A DNA stretch of 64,000 bases from Gaetbulibacter saemankumensis DSM 17032. GTDB lineage: Bacteria; Bacteroidota; Bacteroidia; Flavobacteriales; Flavobacteriaceae. The stretch is from the NCBI RefSeq assembly GCF_000425645.1, contig NZ_AUDV01000007.1, forward strand, positions 1 through 64,000. Direction: 5' to 3'. A program made the position numbers and the translations under genes. Positions 47,970 through 56,018 of the stretch are shown one piece after another. Below the pieces are notes generated by a model that saw only the letters and a list, made by a program, of their open reading frames with translations, had not been told where the DNA came from and searched no databases. Every line of letters starts with the position of its first letter. The first letter of the stretch is position 1.

Positions 47970-49865
47970 ATGAGATCTAACATTTTATCTGTTATGTTTG
48001 TCGGCCTTTTATTGGTTGGCTGTAATAGCACAAAACAATCCGGCAACGATCTTGCTGTGAGTAACCCCATTGAAACCTCTATTAATTTAACTCAAGTTAC
48101 TAACGATAAGGCTCCCGTAACCATTAACCCCGGACGGTTTACCCAGGAAACAGTAACCTACCGTCTGCCAAGAGTAGTGCAGGGTACCTACTCGGTAAGT
48201 AATTTTGGAAATTATATAGACGATTTTAAAGCCTACGATTACAAGGGGAATGAAATGCCGGTTGAAAGAACAGATAAAAATACTTGGACTATTACTGGTG
48301 CAAAAAAATTAGATAAAATAACCTATTGGGTAAACGATACTTTCGATATTGAAGAAGTAGGCGGCATAGGGCAGGAACAGCCATTTTCGCCATCAGGAAC
48401 TAATATCGACCCACCTAAAAACTATGTGCTTAATTTACATGGATTTATCGGGTATTTCGATTCGTTAAAAAACTCTCAGTATAAATTAGATGTGGTAGCG
48501 CCTAGCGACTTGGTGCGTTCGTCAGCTTTGCAGACGGTTGATACTAAAATCAGCGACGATGGAAAAACCACCACTACCAGCTATTACGCGACCCGATATT
48601 TTGATATTACCGATAACCCAATGTTTTATGGTGATTTAGATGTTGAAGAATTTATGGTTGGAGACATTAAGATTGTATTAAGTGTGTATTCGCCTAACAA
48701 AGTACATTCGGCAAGTTCGCTTAAGGAAACGGTATATAAAATGATGCAGGCGCAGAAAACCTATTTAGGCGATATTAACTCTACACCACGTTACGATATT
48801 TATTTGTACCTGGCGGAGAACAAAGCGGAGTCACCTAAAGGATTCGGAGCCTTAGAGCATCATACCTCTACGGTCGTGGTATTGCAAGAGGATATGAGTC
48901 CTGAGGCCTTGGCTGAAAGTATGACCGATGTGGTGTCTCACGAGTTTTTTCATATTGTAACACCTTTAAGTGTACATTCTGAAGATGTGCATTATTTCGA
49001 TTATAATACCCCTACATTCTCTAAACACTTATGGATGTATGAAGGAGTTACCGAGTATTTCGCAACGCATTTTCAGGTGAATCAAGGATTAGTTGATACC
49101 GACGATTTTTATTATAAGCTAATGGTTAAAATAATGATGTCTCAAACTATGAATGATGCCATGAGTTTTACCATAATGAGCGAAAACGTACTGAAAGAGC
49201 CTTATAAAAGTGAGTACTTAAACGTGTACCAGAAAGGAGCTTTAATCGGGATGTGTATCGATATTATGATGCGAGAAGAAAGCAACGGACAGCGTGGTAT
49301 ATTATCCCTGATGAAAGAATTATCGAATAAATATGGAAAAAATAAACCGTTTGAAGACGATAAACTAATAGATGAAATTGTAGCTATGACCTACCCATCC
49401 TTAGGTAAGTTTTTCAAAACCCATGTTATTGGCGATTTACCAATAAACTATAATACCTATTTAAACAAGGTAGGATTAGAAATAGGCGTGGGGCGTGTAG
49501 AGACCAATTATGTCATGAATGGTAACGAAATTATCTTGGCGGGTAACCCAAAAACGGGCGACATATTCTTTAGTGATTTAGTAAAAGATAACAGTTTCTG
49601 GAGCGACAACGGGGTATTACCAAACGATATTATAAAGTCTATTAACGGGACACCTTTAACCGTAAACAATGCCGACCAGTTACTACAAGGTGTTTTTATG
49701 TGGGAGCCAGGAATGGATGTTCAGGTGGTATTAAACAGAGCAGGAGAAGAGGTTGTTTTAAAAACCATAACGACTAAGAGTTATACTACCGGATCGGGTA
49801 TTTTAGAAAAGGCAGATGCTACGCAAGCACAAAAAGACTTAAAACAAGCCTGGCTTAAAGGCTAA
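47970..49865 (+). CDS. M61-family (glycyl aminopeptidase-like) metallopeptidase lipoprotein
   Basis: The 631-residue protein has a lipoprotein signal ending LLVGC (Cys near 18). An N-terminal beta domain is followed by the zinc motif SHEFFHIVTPLSVHSED (HEFFH near 325) and the third ligand Glu in MYEGVTEYFATH near 360. A PDZ domain follows from about 525 to 600 (VLPNDIIKSINGTPL). The architecture is that of M61 peptidases, anchored in the envelope. It is monocistronic with a strong terminator. Confidence 0.94.
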   Translation: MRSNILSVMFVGLLLVGCNSTKQSGNDLAVSNPIETSINLTQVTNDKAPVTINPGRFTQETVTYRLPRVVQGTYSVSNFGNYIDDFKAYDYKGNEMPVERTDKNTWTITGAKKLDKITYWVNDTFDIEEVGGIGQEQPFSPSGTNIDPPKNYVLNLHGFIGYFDSLKNSQYKLDVVAPSDLVRSSALQTVDTKISDDGKTTTTSYYATRYFDITDNPMFYGDLDVEEFMVGDIKIVLSVYSPNKVHSASSLKETVYKMMQAQKTYLGDINSTPRYDIYLYLAENKAESPKGFGALEHHTSTVVVLQEDMSPEALAESMTDVVSHEFFHIVTPLSVHSEDVHYFDYNTPTFSKHLWMYEGVTEYFATHFQVNQGLVDTDDFYYKLMVKIMMSQTMNDAMSFTIMSENVLKEPYKSEYLNVYQKGALIGMCIDIMMREESNGQRGILSLMKELSNKYGKNKPFEDDKLIDEIVAMTYPSLGKFFKTHVIGDLPINYNTYLNKVGLEIGVGRVETNYVMNGNEIILAGNPKTGDIFFSDLVKDNSFWSDNGVLPNDIIKSINGTPLTVNNADQLLQGVFMWEPGMDVQVVLNRAGEEVVLKTITTKSYTTGSGILEKADATQAQKDLKQAWLKG

Positions 49866-49892
49866 GTTTTAAAGACAGTATTAAATGAACTA

Positions 49893-49927
49893 ACGACTGG
49901 TAATGTGATTTACCGGTCGTTTTTTTT
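49893..49927 (+). terminator. Terminator of the M61 peptidase gene
   Basis: An 11-base arm ACGACTGGTAA pairs, with one mismatch, with TTACCGGTCGT and is followed by eight T, 28 bases past the stop. Confidence 0.9.
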
Positions 49928-50120
49928 ATGTCTTGTTTTTAGAAAAAACAGGAGCCTTTTTAGCTGTAATAGTTGAATTGTAATAATGCTGTCATGTAAA
50001 ACACAGTGAAGCATTTCATTAAAATTAGGGGAATACTTACTTGTTTATTGCTGTACTCCTAATATTAAGATAAAAACCAACTTAACAAAATACTACGAAT
50101 ATATCTTAACTCCAAATGTG

Positions 50121-50176
50121 TGAAACCATTTGACACCATTTGACACAAAATGACACGATTTGACACAATTTGAGAC
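50121..50176 (+). repeat. 10-bp tandem repeat, about five copies
   Basis: Units read TGACACCATT, TGACACAAAA, TGACACGATT, TGACACAATT and a degenerate TGAGACTGAG, preceded by a related TGAAACCATT. The period is exactly 10 bases. Confidence 0.85.
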
Positions 50177-50196
50177 TGAGACCAAAAAAAGAGGGG

Positions 50197-50254
50197 TTTT
50201 GTTCGAGTCTTGTTCGGGTTTTGTTCGTCTCTGCTTCGGGTGGCTTTTGTCGGG
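50197..50254 (+). repeat. 11-bp tandem repeat, four to five copies
   Basis: Units read TTTTGTTCGAG, TCTTGTTCGGG, TTTTGTTCGTC, TCTGCTTCGGG and then a 14-base variant TGGCTTTTGTCGGG. It follows the 10-bp array after 20 bases but has an unrelated unit. Confidence 0.85.
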
Positions 50255-50413
50255 ATGCGGGTTTAGCTGGATAAAACCTGAATAGTACTAAAATTTAAAT
50301 AAATAGGACCTCCTTTTTGTTAAAAACTCTGTATAACTTGTCTTACTAGTTGTTAAGAATGTTATTATATTTGAAGTAAATAGCATGTAGATAAACGCCA
50401 TGGTGTTTATTCT

Positions 50414-50426
50414 ATTGTTGTGCAAC
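50414..50426 (+). repeat. Left inverted repeat of cassette 1
   Basis: ATTGTTGTGCAAC is the perfect 13-base inverse of 51277-51289 and immediately precedes the first orphan gene. Its GTTGTGC core differs by one base from the integron core consensus GTTRRRY. Confidence 0.85.
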
Positions 50427-50428
50427 AT

Positions 50429-51268
50429 ATGAACAAACCTATGAAATACATATTATTACTCGGAATTCTAATTTCATTTTCTGGAACAAATCTTATCGCT
50501 CAATCGACTTCTGACAGCCTGAAACCAAAAATGAAAATGGTTAAAGAAGTCATCTACAAACCAGAGAATGGCGAATTAAAAAGTCGAGAAAATCTGTTTG
50601 ACTCAAACATAAGTTCATATATGATTTTTGATAAAAATGAGAAAGTGGTAGAAAATGGACAATATGAAAGAGACGGTTCGCTTTACGAGAAAACTATTTA
50701 CGAAAGAAATGAAGATGGAGTTGCTCGAAAAGCTATGAAGAAAAATTCATCAGATGAATTAAAAAGCTATTGGACTTATGAGTACGATTCCAACGACAAT
50801 ATGATTGCTGTTAAAACTTATGATTCAGACAACAGTCTGACAAATATCCAATCGAATAAATATGATGATAGCGGAAATAACATTGAGATGCTTCTTAAAA
50901 GACCAGGAAATGAAAGCGGTTGGAAATATATTTACAAATACAATTTTGACAACAAAAAAATTGAGCAGTTCAGATATAAACCTGATGGCAGTCTAAAAGA
51001 CAGACGAACATACTCATACGATAAAGACGGAAATGAAAATTTACAATTTAAATTCAATCCTGATGGGAGTTTTATGAAGTTCGTTTCCGAATATGACGAA
51101 ATGAATAATATGATTGTTCAAAATTGGTTCAATGAAAAAGAAGAACAAACACACCAAACTTCTTTCGAATATATATATGACGAAAATGGAAATTGGATTT
51201 CTAAAAGGAGAAGTTCCAATGGAGAATTAGGAATGGTTTGGGAAAGACAAATAGAATATTACGAATAA
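50429..51268 (+). CDS. Secreted protein with YD-like repeats, cassette gene 1
   Basis: The 279-residue protein has a signal peptide (MKYILLLGILISFSGTNLIAQ, possible start at 50441) and a repetitive body of about 30-residue units with Y-x-YD-x-(D/N)-G-N motifs: TYEYDSNDN, NKYDDSGNN, RTYSYDKDGNE, SEYDEMNN, FEYIYDENGNW. This resembles the RHS/YD or toxin-immunity type beta repeats, but it is short and has no recognised toxin tip. It is flanked by a perfect 13-base inverted repeat, and is probably a mobile accessory gene. Function unknown. Confidence 0.82.
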   Translation: MNKPMKYILLLGILISFSGTNLIAQSTSDSLKPKMKMVKEVIYKPENGELKSRENLFDSNISSYMIFDKNEKVVENGQYERDGSLYEKTIYERNEDGVARKAMKKNSSDELKSYWTYEYDSNDNMIAVKTYDSDNSLTNIQSNKYDDSGNNIEMLLKRPGNESGWKYIYKYNFDNKKIEQFRYKPDGSLKDRRTYSYDKDGNENLQFKFNPDGSFMKFVSEYDEMNNMIVQNWFNEKEEQTHQTSFEYIYDENGNWISKRRSSNGELGMVWERQIEYYE

Positions 51269-51276
51269 AAAAATAC

Positions 51277-51289
51277 GTTGCACAACAAT
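51277..51289 (-). repeat. Right inverted repeat of cassette 1
   Basis: GTTGCACAACAAT, eight bases after the gene 1 stop, is the perfect inverse of 50414-50426. GCACAAC here corresponds to the inverse core RYYYAAC with one mismatch. Confidence 0.85.
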
Positions 51290-51403
51290 GCCTATAAGTA
51301 ATTGCTTGTTCTCGCCTACATTTGAAAATCCTAGTGGATTTCCAATCTTGTGTGTGCTTGCAAAGTTTAGTGCTAACCCACGCAACTACTCATAGCCGAA
51401 ACC

Positions 51404-51413
51404 GTTGGCAAAC
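51404..51413 (+). repeat. Left inverted repeat of cassette 2
   Basis: GTTGGCAAAC is the perfect 10-base inverse of 51902-51911 and precedes cassette gene 2 by 22 bases. Confidence 0.82.
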
Positions 51414-51435
51414 ATTAAAAAAACCGATATAATTA

Positions 51436-51897
51436 ATGAAAACCCCCTTTAAAAATATAAACTTTGGCTCTTTAAATACATCATTGTATAAAGCTCCAGA
51501 GCCCAACTGGGAAGCTATACACAGTAGCTTATCTGATGTTGGTTTAGAAGATGTATTTAACAAATTAAAAGAACAAAACAACCAACTTCGAGAAAATAAT
51601 GAACAGCTTTTAAATACATTAAACAACCAACATATTGAAAATGGAAAATTAAGCAGTTTAAATTCTCGATTAACTATACTAACAATTTTAATAACTATTG
51701 TTTTAGGCGTTCCTAATATTATATCCATGTTTAGTGAAAATTATAACCAAAAAATGTTTTTAGAACAAAAAGAGCAGAATAGACTATTAAAAGAGAATAC
51801 TATAAAATTAAATAGTATGTTAGAACAGTCCATTTTTTTTCAGGAGAAACGATTAAATCAGAAATTAATTGACGAACAAAACGAATCGGACAAATAA
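51436..51897 (+). CDS. Coiled-coil membrane protein, cassette gene 2
   Basis: The 153-residue protein has a polar N-terminus, a coiled coil at about 40-75 rich in N, Q and L (LKEQNNQLRENNEQLLNTL), one membrane helix at about 79-97 (LTILTILITIVLGVPNII), and a second coiled-coil segment to the C-terminus. I do not recognise a family. The gene is enclosed by a perfect 10-base inverted repeat different from that of gene 1, which suggests an independent cassette. Confidence 0.75.
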   Translation: MKTPFKNINFGSLNTSLYKAPEPNWEAIHSSLSDVGLEDVFNKLKEQNNQLRENNEQLLNTLNNQHIENGKLSSLNSRLTILTILITIVLGVPNIISMFSENYNQKMFLEQKEQNRLLKENTIKLNSMLEQSIFFQEKRLNQKLIDEQNESDK

Positions 51898-51901
51898 AAA
51901 C

Positions 51902-51911
51902 GTTTGCCAAC
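51902..51911 (-). repeat. Right inverted repeat of cassette 2
   Basis: GTTTGCCAAC, four bases after the gene 2 stop, is the perfect inverse of 51404-51413. It is followed by CCTATGAATAGC, similar to the CCTATAAGTAATTGC that follows the cassette 1 repeat. Confidence 0.82.
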
Positions 51912-52217
51912 AAAGAATCCTATGAATAGCACTAGCCCAGTTTCTCAAAGTTAATATTTCAACTAGCTCATTTTAATTTTATCTGCTATTACAGCCTATT
52001 CAAAAGAATTATGACCTCCATAAATAATACCATATAGTATTCATATTTACTATTGTTACCTTCCTGTTTCTAAATTTAGTAATAGGAATACCTTTTCTTT
52101 TAGTATTATTAGTATTATAAAAGTAATGCGCTATTTAAAATAAATGATATTTAAAAAATAATACATATAAAATCAGTAACTTAGAGAGGGTATTGGGCTT
52201 CATTAAAATAAACTAAA
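51912..52217. other. Gene-free interval after cassette 2
   Basis: No coding frame is seen. TATGAATA at 51921-51928 has an inverted copy TATTCATA at 52038-52045, followed by CTATTGTT at 52050-52057, so a second, weaker palindromic element could span about 51902-52060. The rest is AT-rich upstream sequence of the MscS gene. Confidence 0.4.
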
Positions 52218-53138
52218 TTGATAGAGCAAATAAAATATTGGTTTACTGAATATCCGGTTCTTACAAAGATTATCAAATATTTAATCTGGATTATTTTAAT
52301 ATTCCTGGCTATTGCATGGATGAGACGCATTTTAAAAAGGCGTCTTCCAGACAATTCATTGAGATATAAATCTCAGAAAGGTATTGAAATTATCGGTTAC
52401 TTTTTTGCACTGCTTATTACCATCTCTTATTTCACGGGAAACATTAAAGATTTTGGTCTTGCTATTGGATTGCTAACAGCTGGTATAACAATAACCTTGC
52501 AGGAGTTAATTTTAAGTATAGCAGGTTCGTTTTATATTTTCTTTGTTCGTGTGTATAAGCCAGGTGATCGAATTGAAATAAACGGCATTAAAGGTGATGT
52601 GATTGATGTGGATAGCATTTACACTACAATGATGGAAATAGGTCAATGGGTTTCTAGTGATAATTATAGCGGACGCATTGTAAAACTCAGCAATGCCTTC
52701 GTTTTTAAGGGTCCGGTGTATAACTACTCGCAGGACTTTCCTTTTGTTTGGGATGAATTCAATTTGCCTATTCGTTATGGTTCCGATATCGAAATGGCTA
52801 AAAGTATTGTTATTTCTGTGGCTCAGGAATATTTGTCGGAATATGTTAAAGCTTCCATTTCAGATTGGAAGGATGTTGTAGAAAAATACTATATAGAAGA
52901 CGCTCAGGTTGATCCTGCCCTTGCCATTACTATGACAGATAACTGGATTCAGTTTAACTTAAGATATATCGTTGACTACAAAAAAAGAAGAATCACCAAG
53001 CATCTTTTAAATGAGGAAATTGGAAAACGAATAGAGCAAACCAATGGCAAAGTAATACTGGCATCTGCGACATTTGAAATTGTTAACATTCCAATAGTAA
53101 AATTTAAAGAGGAAAAAGCAAGACAAAAGAAAACTTAA
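52218..53138 (+). CDS. MscS-family mechanosensitive ion channel
   Basis: The 306-residue protein has three membrane helices (about 15-35, 55-75, 82-110). The pore helix and beta domain show TAGITITLQELILSIAGSFYIFFVRVYKPGDRIEINGIKGDVIDV, the MscS signature. The channel releases solutes on hypo-osmotic shock. The start is a TTG at 52218 giving MIEQIKYWF; the next ATG would remove the first helix. Confidence 0.93.
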   Translation: MIEQIKYWFTEYPVLTKIIKYLIWIILIFLAIAWMRRILKRRLPDNSLRYKSQKGIEIIGYFFALLITISYFTGNIKDFGLAIGLLTAGITITLQELILSIAGSFYIFFVRVYKPGDRIEINGIKGDVIDVDSIYTTMMEIGQWVSSDNYSGRIVKLSNAFVFKGPVYNYSQDFPFVWDEFNLPIRYGSDIEMAKSIVISVAQEYLSEYVKASISDWKDVVEKYYIEDAQVDPALAITMTDNWIQFNLRYIVDYKKRRITKHLLNEEIGKRIEQTNGKVILASATFEIVNIPIVKFKEEKARQKKT

Positions 53139-53451
53139 ACGCATGATCCTTAATCCACAAATTAAAATACTAACAGTCCGCTTTAGTATCTTCCGAGCAA
53201 TAGTTTAGGTGTTTTAAATTTTTAGTTATTGATTAAAATCAGGCACTTTGTTGGAATTTATGGGGTAATTCAAAATTGGGGTGTGAGCATAAAAGGGGTG
53301 TCTTGGGACTATTTCTTCTGATATACATATAGGTTAATCCTTTCATTTTCATTATATTGTATACTTATTCTGAGGGTCTTAATGGATTTTCAGATAACAT
53401 GGCCGTTTACAAACTGCTGGCAAAAACAACCATTAACCAAAAATAATCATC
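53139..53451. other. Gene-free interval
   Basis: These 313 AT-rich bases between the MscS and lipoprotein genes show no open frame, strong hairpin or clear TAnnTTTG box. Confidence 0.5.
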
Positions 53452-54423
53452 ATGAGAAATTCTAAGAATAGCCTTGGCAAAGCTGTACTAAAAGTTCTGT
53501 ATATGGGTATAGCTATGAGTTTATTGCTTGTACAATCCTGTAGGCAAAATAAAAAAGAAAAACAGTCTGAAGTCCCTGTGGCAGAACCAAACCCGGTTAT
53601 TGAAATTGTGACAGAAAATATGGAATTTCAGGCACCGGATACCATACCCTCCGGATGGAATACCTGGCGCTACATTAATAAATCGGTGCAACCACATTTT
53701 ATATTAATAGACCATCCTGTCGATAGTATTACGGTAAAAGAGTTTGAAGAAGAATTATTACCGCCTTTTGGAGAAGGCATCACTAAACTTTACGAAGGTA
53801 AGAATGAAGAAGCCTTTGCTGCATTTGGTAAAATTCCGGAATGGTTTGGTGGTACCGAATGGCCTGGTGGTGTCGGGTTAATTTCACCCGGGCATACGGC
53901 AGAAACGACCTTAAAACTAGACCCTGGTTACTATATTATAGAATGTTACGTAAAAATGAGTAATGGTATGTTTCATACCAATATGGGAATGTTTAAACCG
54001 CTTATAGTTTCAGAAGAGCCATCCACCCTCAAAGAGCCCGTTGGGGATATTGCGGTCGATATATCCAGTGAGCAGGGGATTGTTTTTAATCCGCCAACAA
54101 AGGCAGGCACTTATGTGTTTTCGGTAAACTATATCGATCAGATAAAACATGAACACTTTCAGGGGCACGATGTAAATCTTGTAAAAATAGACGAACCTGC
54201 CGATATGGATAGTCTTGAGGTTTGGATGAACTGGTTAGAGCTTAAAGGACTCATAGATCCGGCGCCAAAAGGATTTACATTTCTGGGAGGTGTTAACGAT
54301 ATGCCTGCTGGTAATAAGGGGTATTTTAAAATAACTTTAACGCCTGGGAAATATGCGCTTATATCGGAAGTGCCAAAGCCTGCAAGTAAAAACATGCTGA
54401 AAATATTTGAGATTACAGAATAG
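53452..54423 (+). CDS. Lipoprotein with two cupredoxin-like domains
   Basis: The 323-residue lipoprotein has a signal ending LLVQSC (Cys near 30). Domain 1 (about 48-187) has the order expected for a type I copper site: His in SVQPHFILID, Cys in YYIIECYV, His in MFHTNMGM and the following Met. Domain 2 (about 200-320) repeats the plan (FLGGVNDMPAGNKGYFKITLTPGKYALISEVP) but lacks the Cys and nearby His. Copper binding is inference from residue spacing. It heads an accessory run with the PAS protein. Confidence 0.75.
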   Translation: MRNSKNSLGKAVLKVLYMGIAMSLLLVQSCRQNKKEKQSEVPVAEPNPVIEIVTENMEFQAPDTIPSGWNTWRYINKSVQPHFILIDHPVDSITVKEFEEELLPPFGEGITKLYEGKNEEAFAAFGKIPEWFGGTEWPGGVGLISPGHTAETTLKLDPGYYIIECYVKMSNGMFHTNMGMFKPLIVSEEPSTLKEPVGDIAVDISSEQGIVFNPPTKAGTYVFSVNYIDQIKHEHFQGHDVNLVKIDEPADMDSLEVWMNWLELKGLIDPAPKGFTFLGGVNDMPAGNKGYFKITLTPGKYALISEVPKPASKNMLKIFEITE

Positions 54424-54474
54424 ATTGTTTTCTGTGGGACTTTGAGATGAGGTAACCTATCGCAATTTCATATT

Positions 54475-55302
54475 ATGATTGAAGGACTTTTAAATATTAT
54501 ATATGGTTTAATTGCTTCGGCCGTATTTGTGGGTATCGGTTTTTTATATGGTAGGTATAAGGAACGAAAGAAAAATCAGGGGAGCCCCTTGGAAAATTAT
54601 CCGTTTTATCCTTTCTCCTTAGATGCTAAGAAAATGCTTCAGTTCGATTTCGATAAGTTTAACATGGCAGTATCATTTTTAATTAAGTCAAAGGATTATA
54701 AGGCGGGGAAGCAGTTGGTGTTAATAGGAGAACAAAATAATGTTCGGCAAATATTAAATGCATCATCTTTAGATAATTATGAAAAACTTTATAAGCTTTA
54801 TAATGGCAACAAAGTACTGGATGATTCTTTGCAGTTTCTGGAAAATTATAAGCGTATCGTCAGACTTATAGGAGATAGTTTTCCGGATTGCGGCATTGAA
54901 ATTTTATTGCATAATCTTAGCAATCCATCGAAAGCTTTGTATCATATAAAAAATAATGTTACCGGAAGAAATGTGGAAGCACCGGCCACCAATCTGGTCA
55001 TGGATTTAAAACGAAGAAACTCTAATAAGGAAGATAAACTCAATTACGAACTGAATATAGGTGCCAGAAAATTTAAATGTACCACGATACCCATTTATAA
55101 AGACGATATGGGTATTGTTGGAGCTATATGTATAAATGTAGATTACCATTATTTAAATGAAGAAGTAAGAAATAATCCGGAATTAATAGATAAATTTTTA
55201 GATGCCTTGTGCAAAACCGATATGGTGTTGGATGAAAATATTTTGAGTAAAAGCGAATATGAGTTGGCACTTCAAGGAAAACGTCATTTTCGGGATTTCT
55301 AA
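54475..55302 (+). CDS. Membrane-anchored YheO-type PAS domain protein
   Basis: The 275-residue protein has one N-terminal membrane helix (about 4-27, LLNIIYGLIASAVFVGIGFLYG) and then basic residues. A YheO/PAS_6-like sensor domain follows: VRLIGDSFPDCGIEILLHNLSNPSKALYHIKNNVTGRNVEAPAT (about 127-170) and PIYKDDMGIVGAICINVDY (about 205-223). In YheO-type regulators a helix-turn-helix follows the PAS domain; no such domain is visible here, so it probably signals by protein contact. Function unknown. Confidence 0.78.
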   Translation: MIEGLLNIIYGLIASAVFVGIGFLYGRYKERKKNQGSPLENYPFYPFSLDAKKMLQFDFDKFNMAVSFLIKSKDYKAGKQLVLIGEQNNVRQILNASSLDNYEKLYKLYNGNKVLDDSLQFLENYKRIVRLIGDSFPDCGIEILLHNLSNPSKALYHIKNNVTGRNVEAPATNLVMDLKRRNSNKEDKLNYELNIGARKFKCTTIPIYKDDMGIVGAICINVDYHYLNEEVRNNPELIDKFLDALCKTDMVLDENILSKSEYELALQGKRHFRDF

Positions 55303-55455
55303 AATAAGAGGGAAGAAGTTTATTTTTTAGACAAGTATCGTAAGAATTGGACTAAAACGCTGAATGATGTTGCATCTGTATTAAAGGCTCTGGCTATATT
55401 GAAGACATGATTCATTTTCAAATCTTTCCATGTCTTTGAGAATAGAATTGAATTT

Positions 55456-55872
55456 ATGACACTAAAAACAGCTATGAAAATGAAAAGAAAGCTCATATCA
55501 AATGGAAACCCCCTTGAAGACGTTATTGGGTTTAGTAGAGCCGTACAAGTTGGTCCATATATTTCTGTCGGGGGCACGGCGCCGGTAGGTGACGATGGAA
55601 AAACCATCGGTATAGGAGATGTAGCCATGCAAACCCGTAGATGTTTAGAAATAATTAAGGAGGCATTGGAAAAAGCGGGTTCAGGCTTAGAAGATGTTAC
55701 AAGAACACGAATGATGCTTACCAGAATTGAGGATTGGGAAAAGGTTGTTAAAGTTAGAGCCGAATATTTTAAGAAAATAAAACCAGTAGATACCGTTATG
55801 CAAGTTACCCGATTTATCAATCCTGAGTGGTTGATAGAAATAGAGGTAGATGCTATAGTTCAGTCTGAATAA
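55456..55872 (+). CDS. RidA/YjgF-family protein
   Basis: The 138-residue protein has the RidA fold: GFSRAVQVGPYISVGGTAPVGDDGKT, QTRRCLEIIKEALEKAGSGLEDVTRTRMMLT and an Arg near the C-terminal third (VTRFINPEWLIEIEVDAI). Canonical RidA deaminates enamine/imine intermediates; this is a divergent subgroup. The start may be the ATG at 55480 (MKRKLISNG). Confidence 0.9.
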   Translation: MTLKTAMKMKRKLISNGNPLEDVIGFSRAVQVGPYISVGGTAPVGDDGKTIGIGDVAMQTRRCLEIIKEALEKAGSGLEDVTRTRMMLTRIEDWEKVVKVRAEYFKKIKPVDTVMQVTRFINPEWLIEIEVDAIVQSE

Positions 55873-56018
55873 TAAAATCAAGCCTGAAGTCATAATCTAT
55901 AGGTATATTCTTATTACTGCAAAATAGTATGGAGACTATTAAAGGAATGGTATCTTATGCGCCTCTGTAAAAGGTTATTCTGAATAGTAGAATTGGTTGT
56001 AAAAGATTAAGTTGGGGT

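Larger units (their letters stand above)
49928..50413. other. Gene-free left boundary of the accessory region
   Basis: These 486 bases contain no credible open frame. They hold two adjacent short tandem arrays (50121-50176 and 50197-50254) and a 20-base near-palindrome at 50391-50410 just before the first cassette boundary. GC is higher than in the surroundings between 50190 and 50270. Confidence 0.6.
51277..51413 (+). repeat. Candidate attC-like recombination site between the two cassettes
   Basis: The 137-base element begins GTTGCACAACAAT and ends GTTGGCAAAC. Internally 51290-51305 (GCCTATAAGTAATTGC) pairs with 51382-51397 (GCAACTACTCATAGCC), 13 of 16 positions matching. AAATCC/GGATTT forms a central hairpin near 51327-51342. 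Outer boxes with GTT/AAC, inner imperfect arms and a variable centre are the layout of integron attC sites (57-141 bases typically). Confidence 0.6.

Noticed and set aside
50121-50254. CRISPR array
   Set aside because: The repeats are only 10-11 bases and directly adjacent, without unique spacers, and no cas genes are present.
50414-51911. Insertion sequence or transposon ends
   Set aside because: Inverted repeats enclose single non-transposase genes, are different for each gene, and show no target-site duplication; a cassette model fits better.
52693-52881. 62-residue frame within mscS
   Set aside because: It is in another frame of a conserved channel gene with Arg-rich, unnatural composition.
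55320-55893. Minus-strand frames over the RidA gene
   Set aside because: They are antisense to a clear RidA protein and lack any recognisable features.
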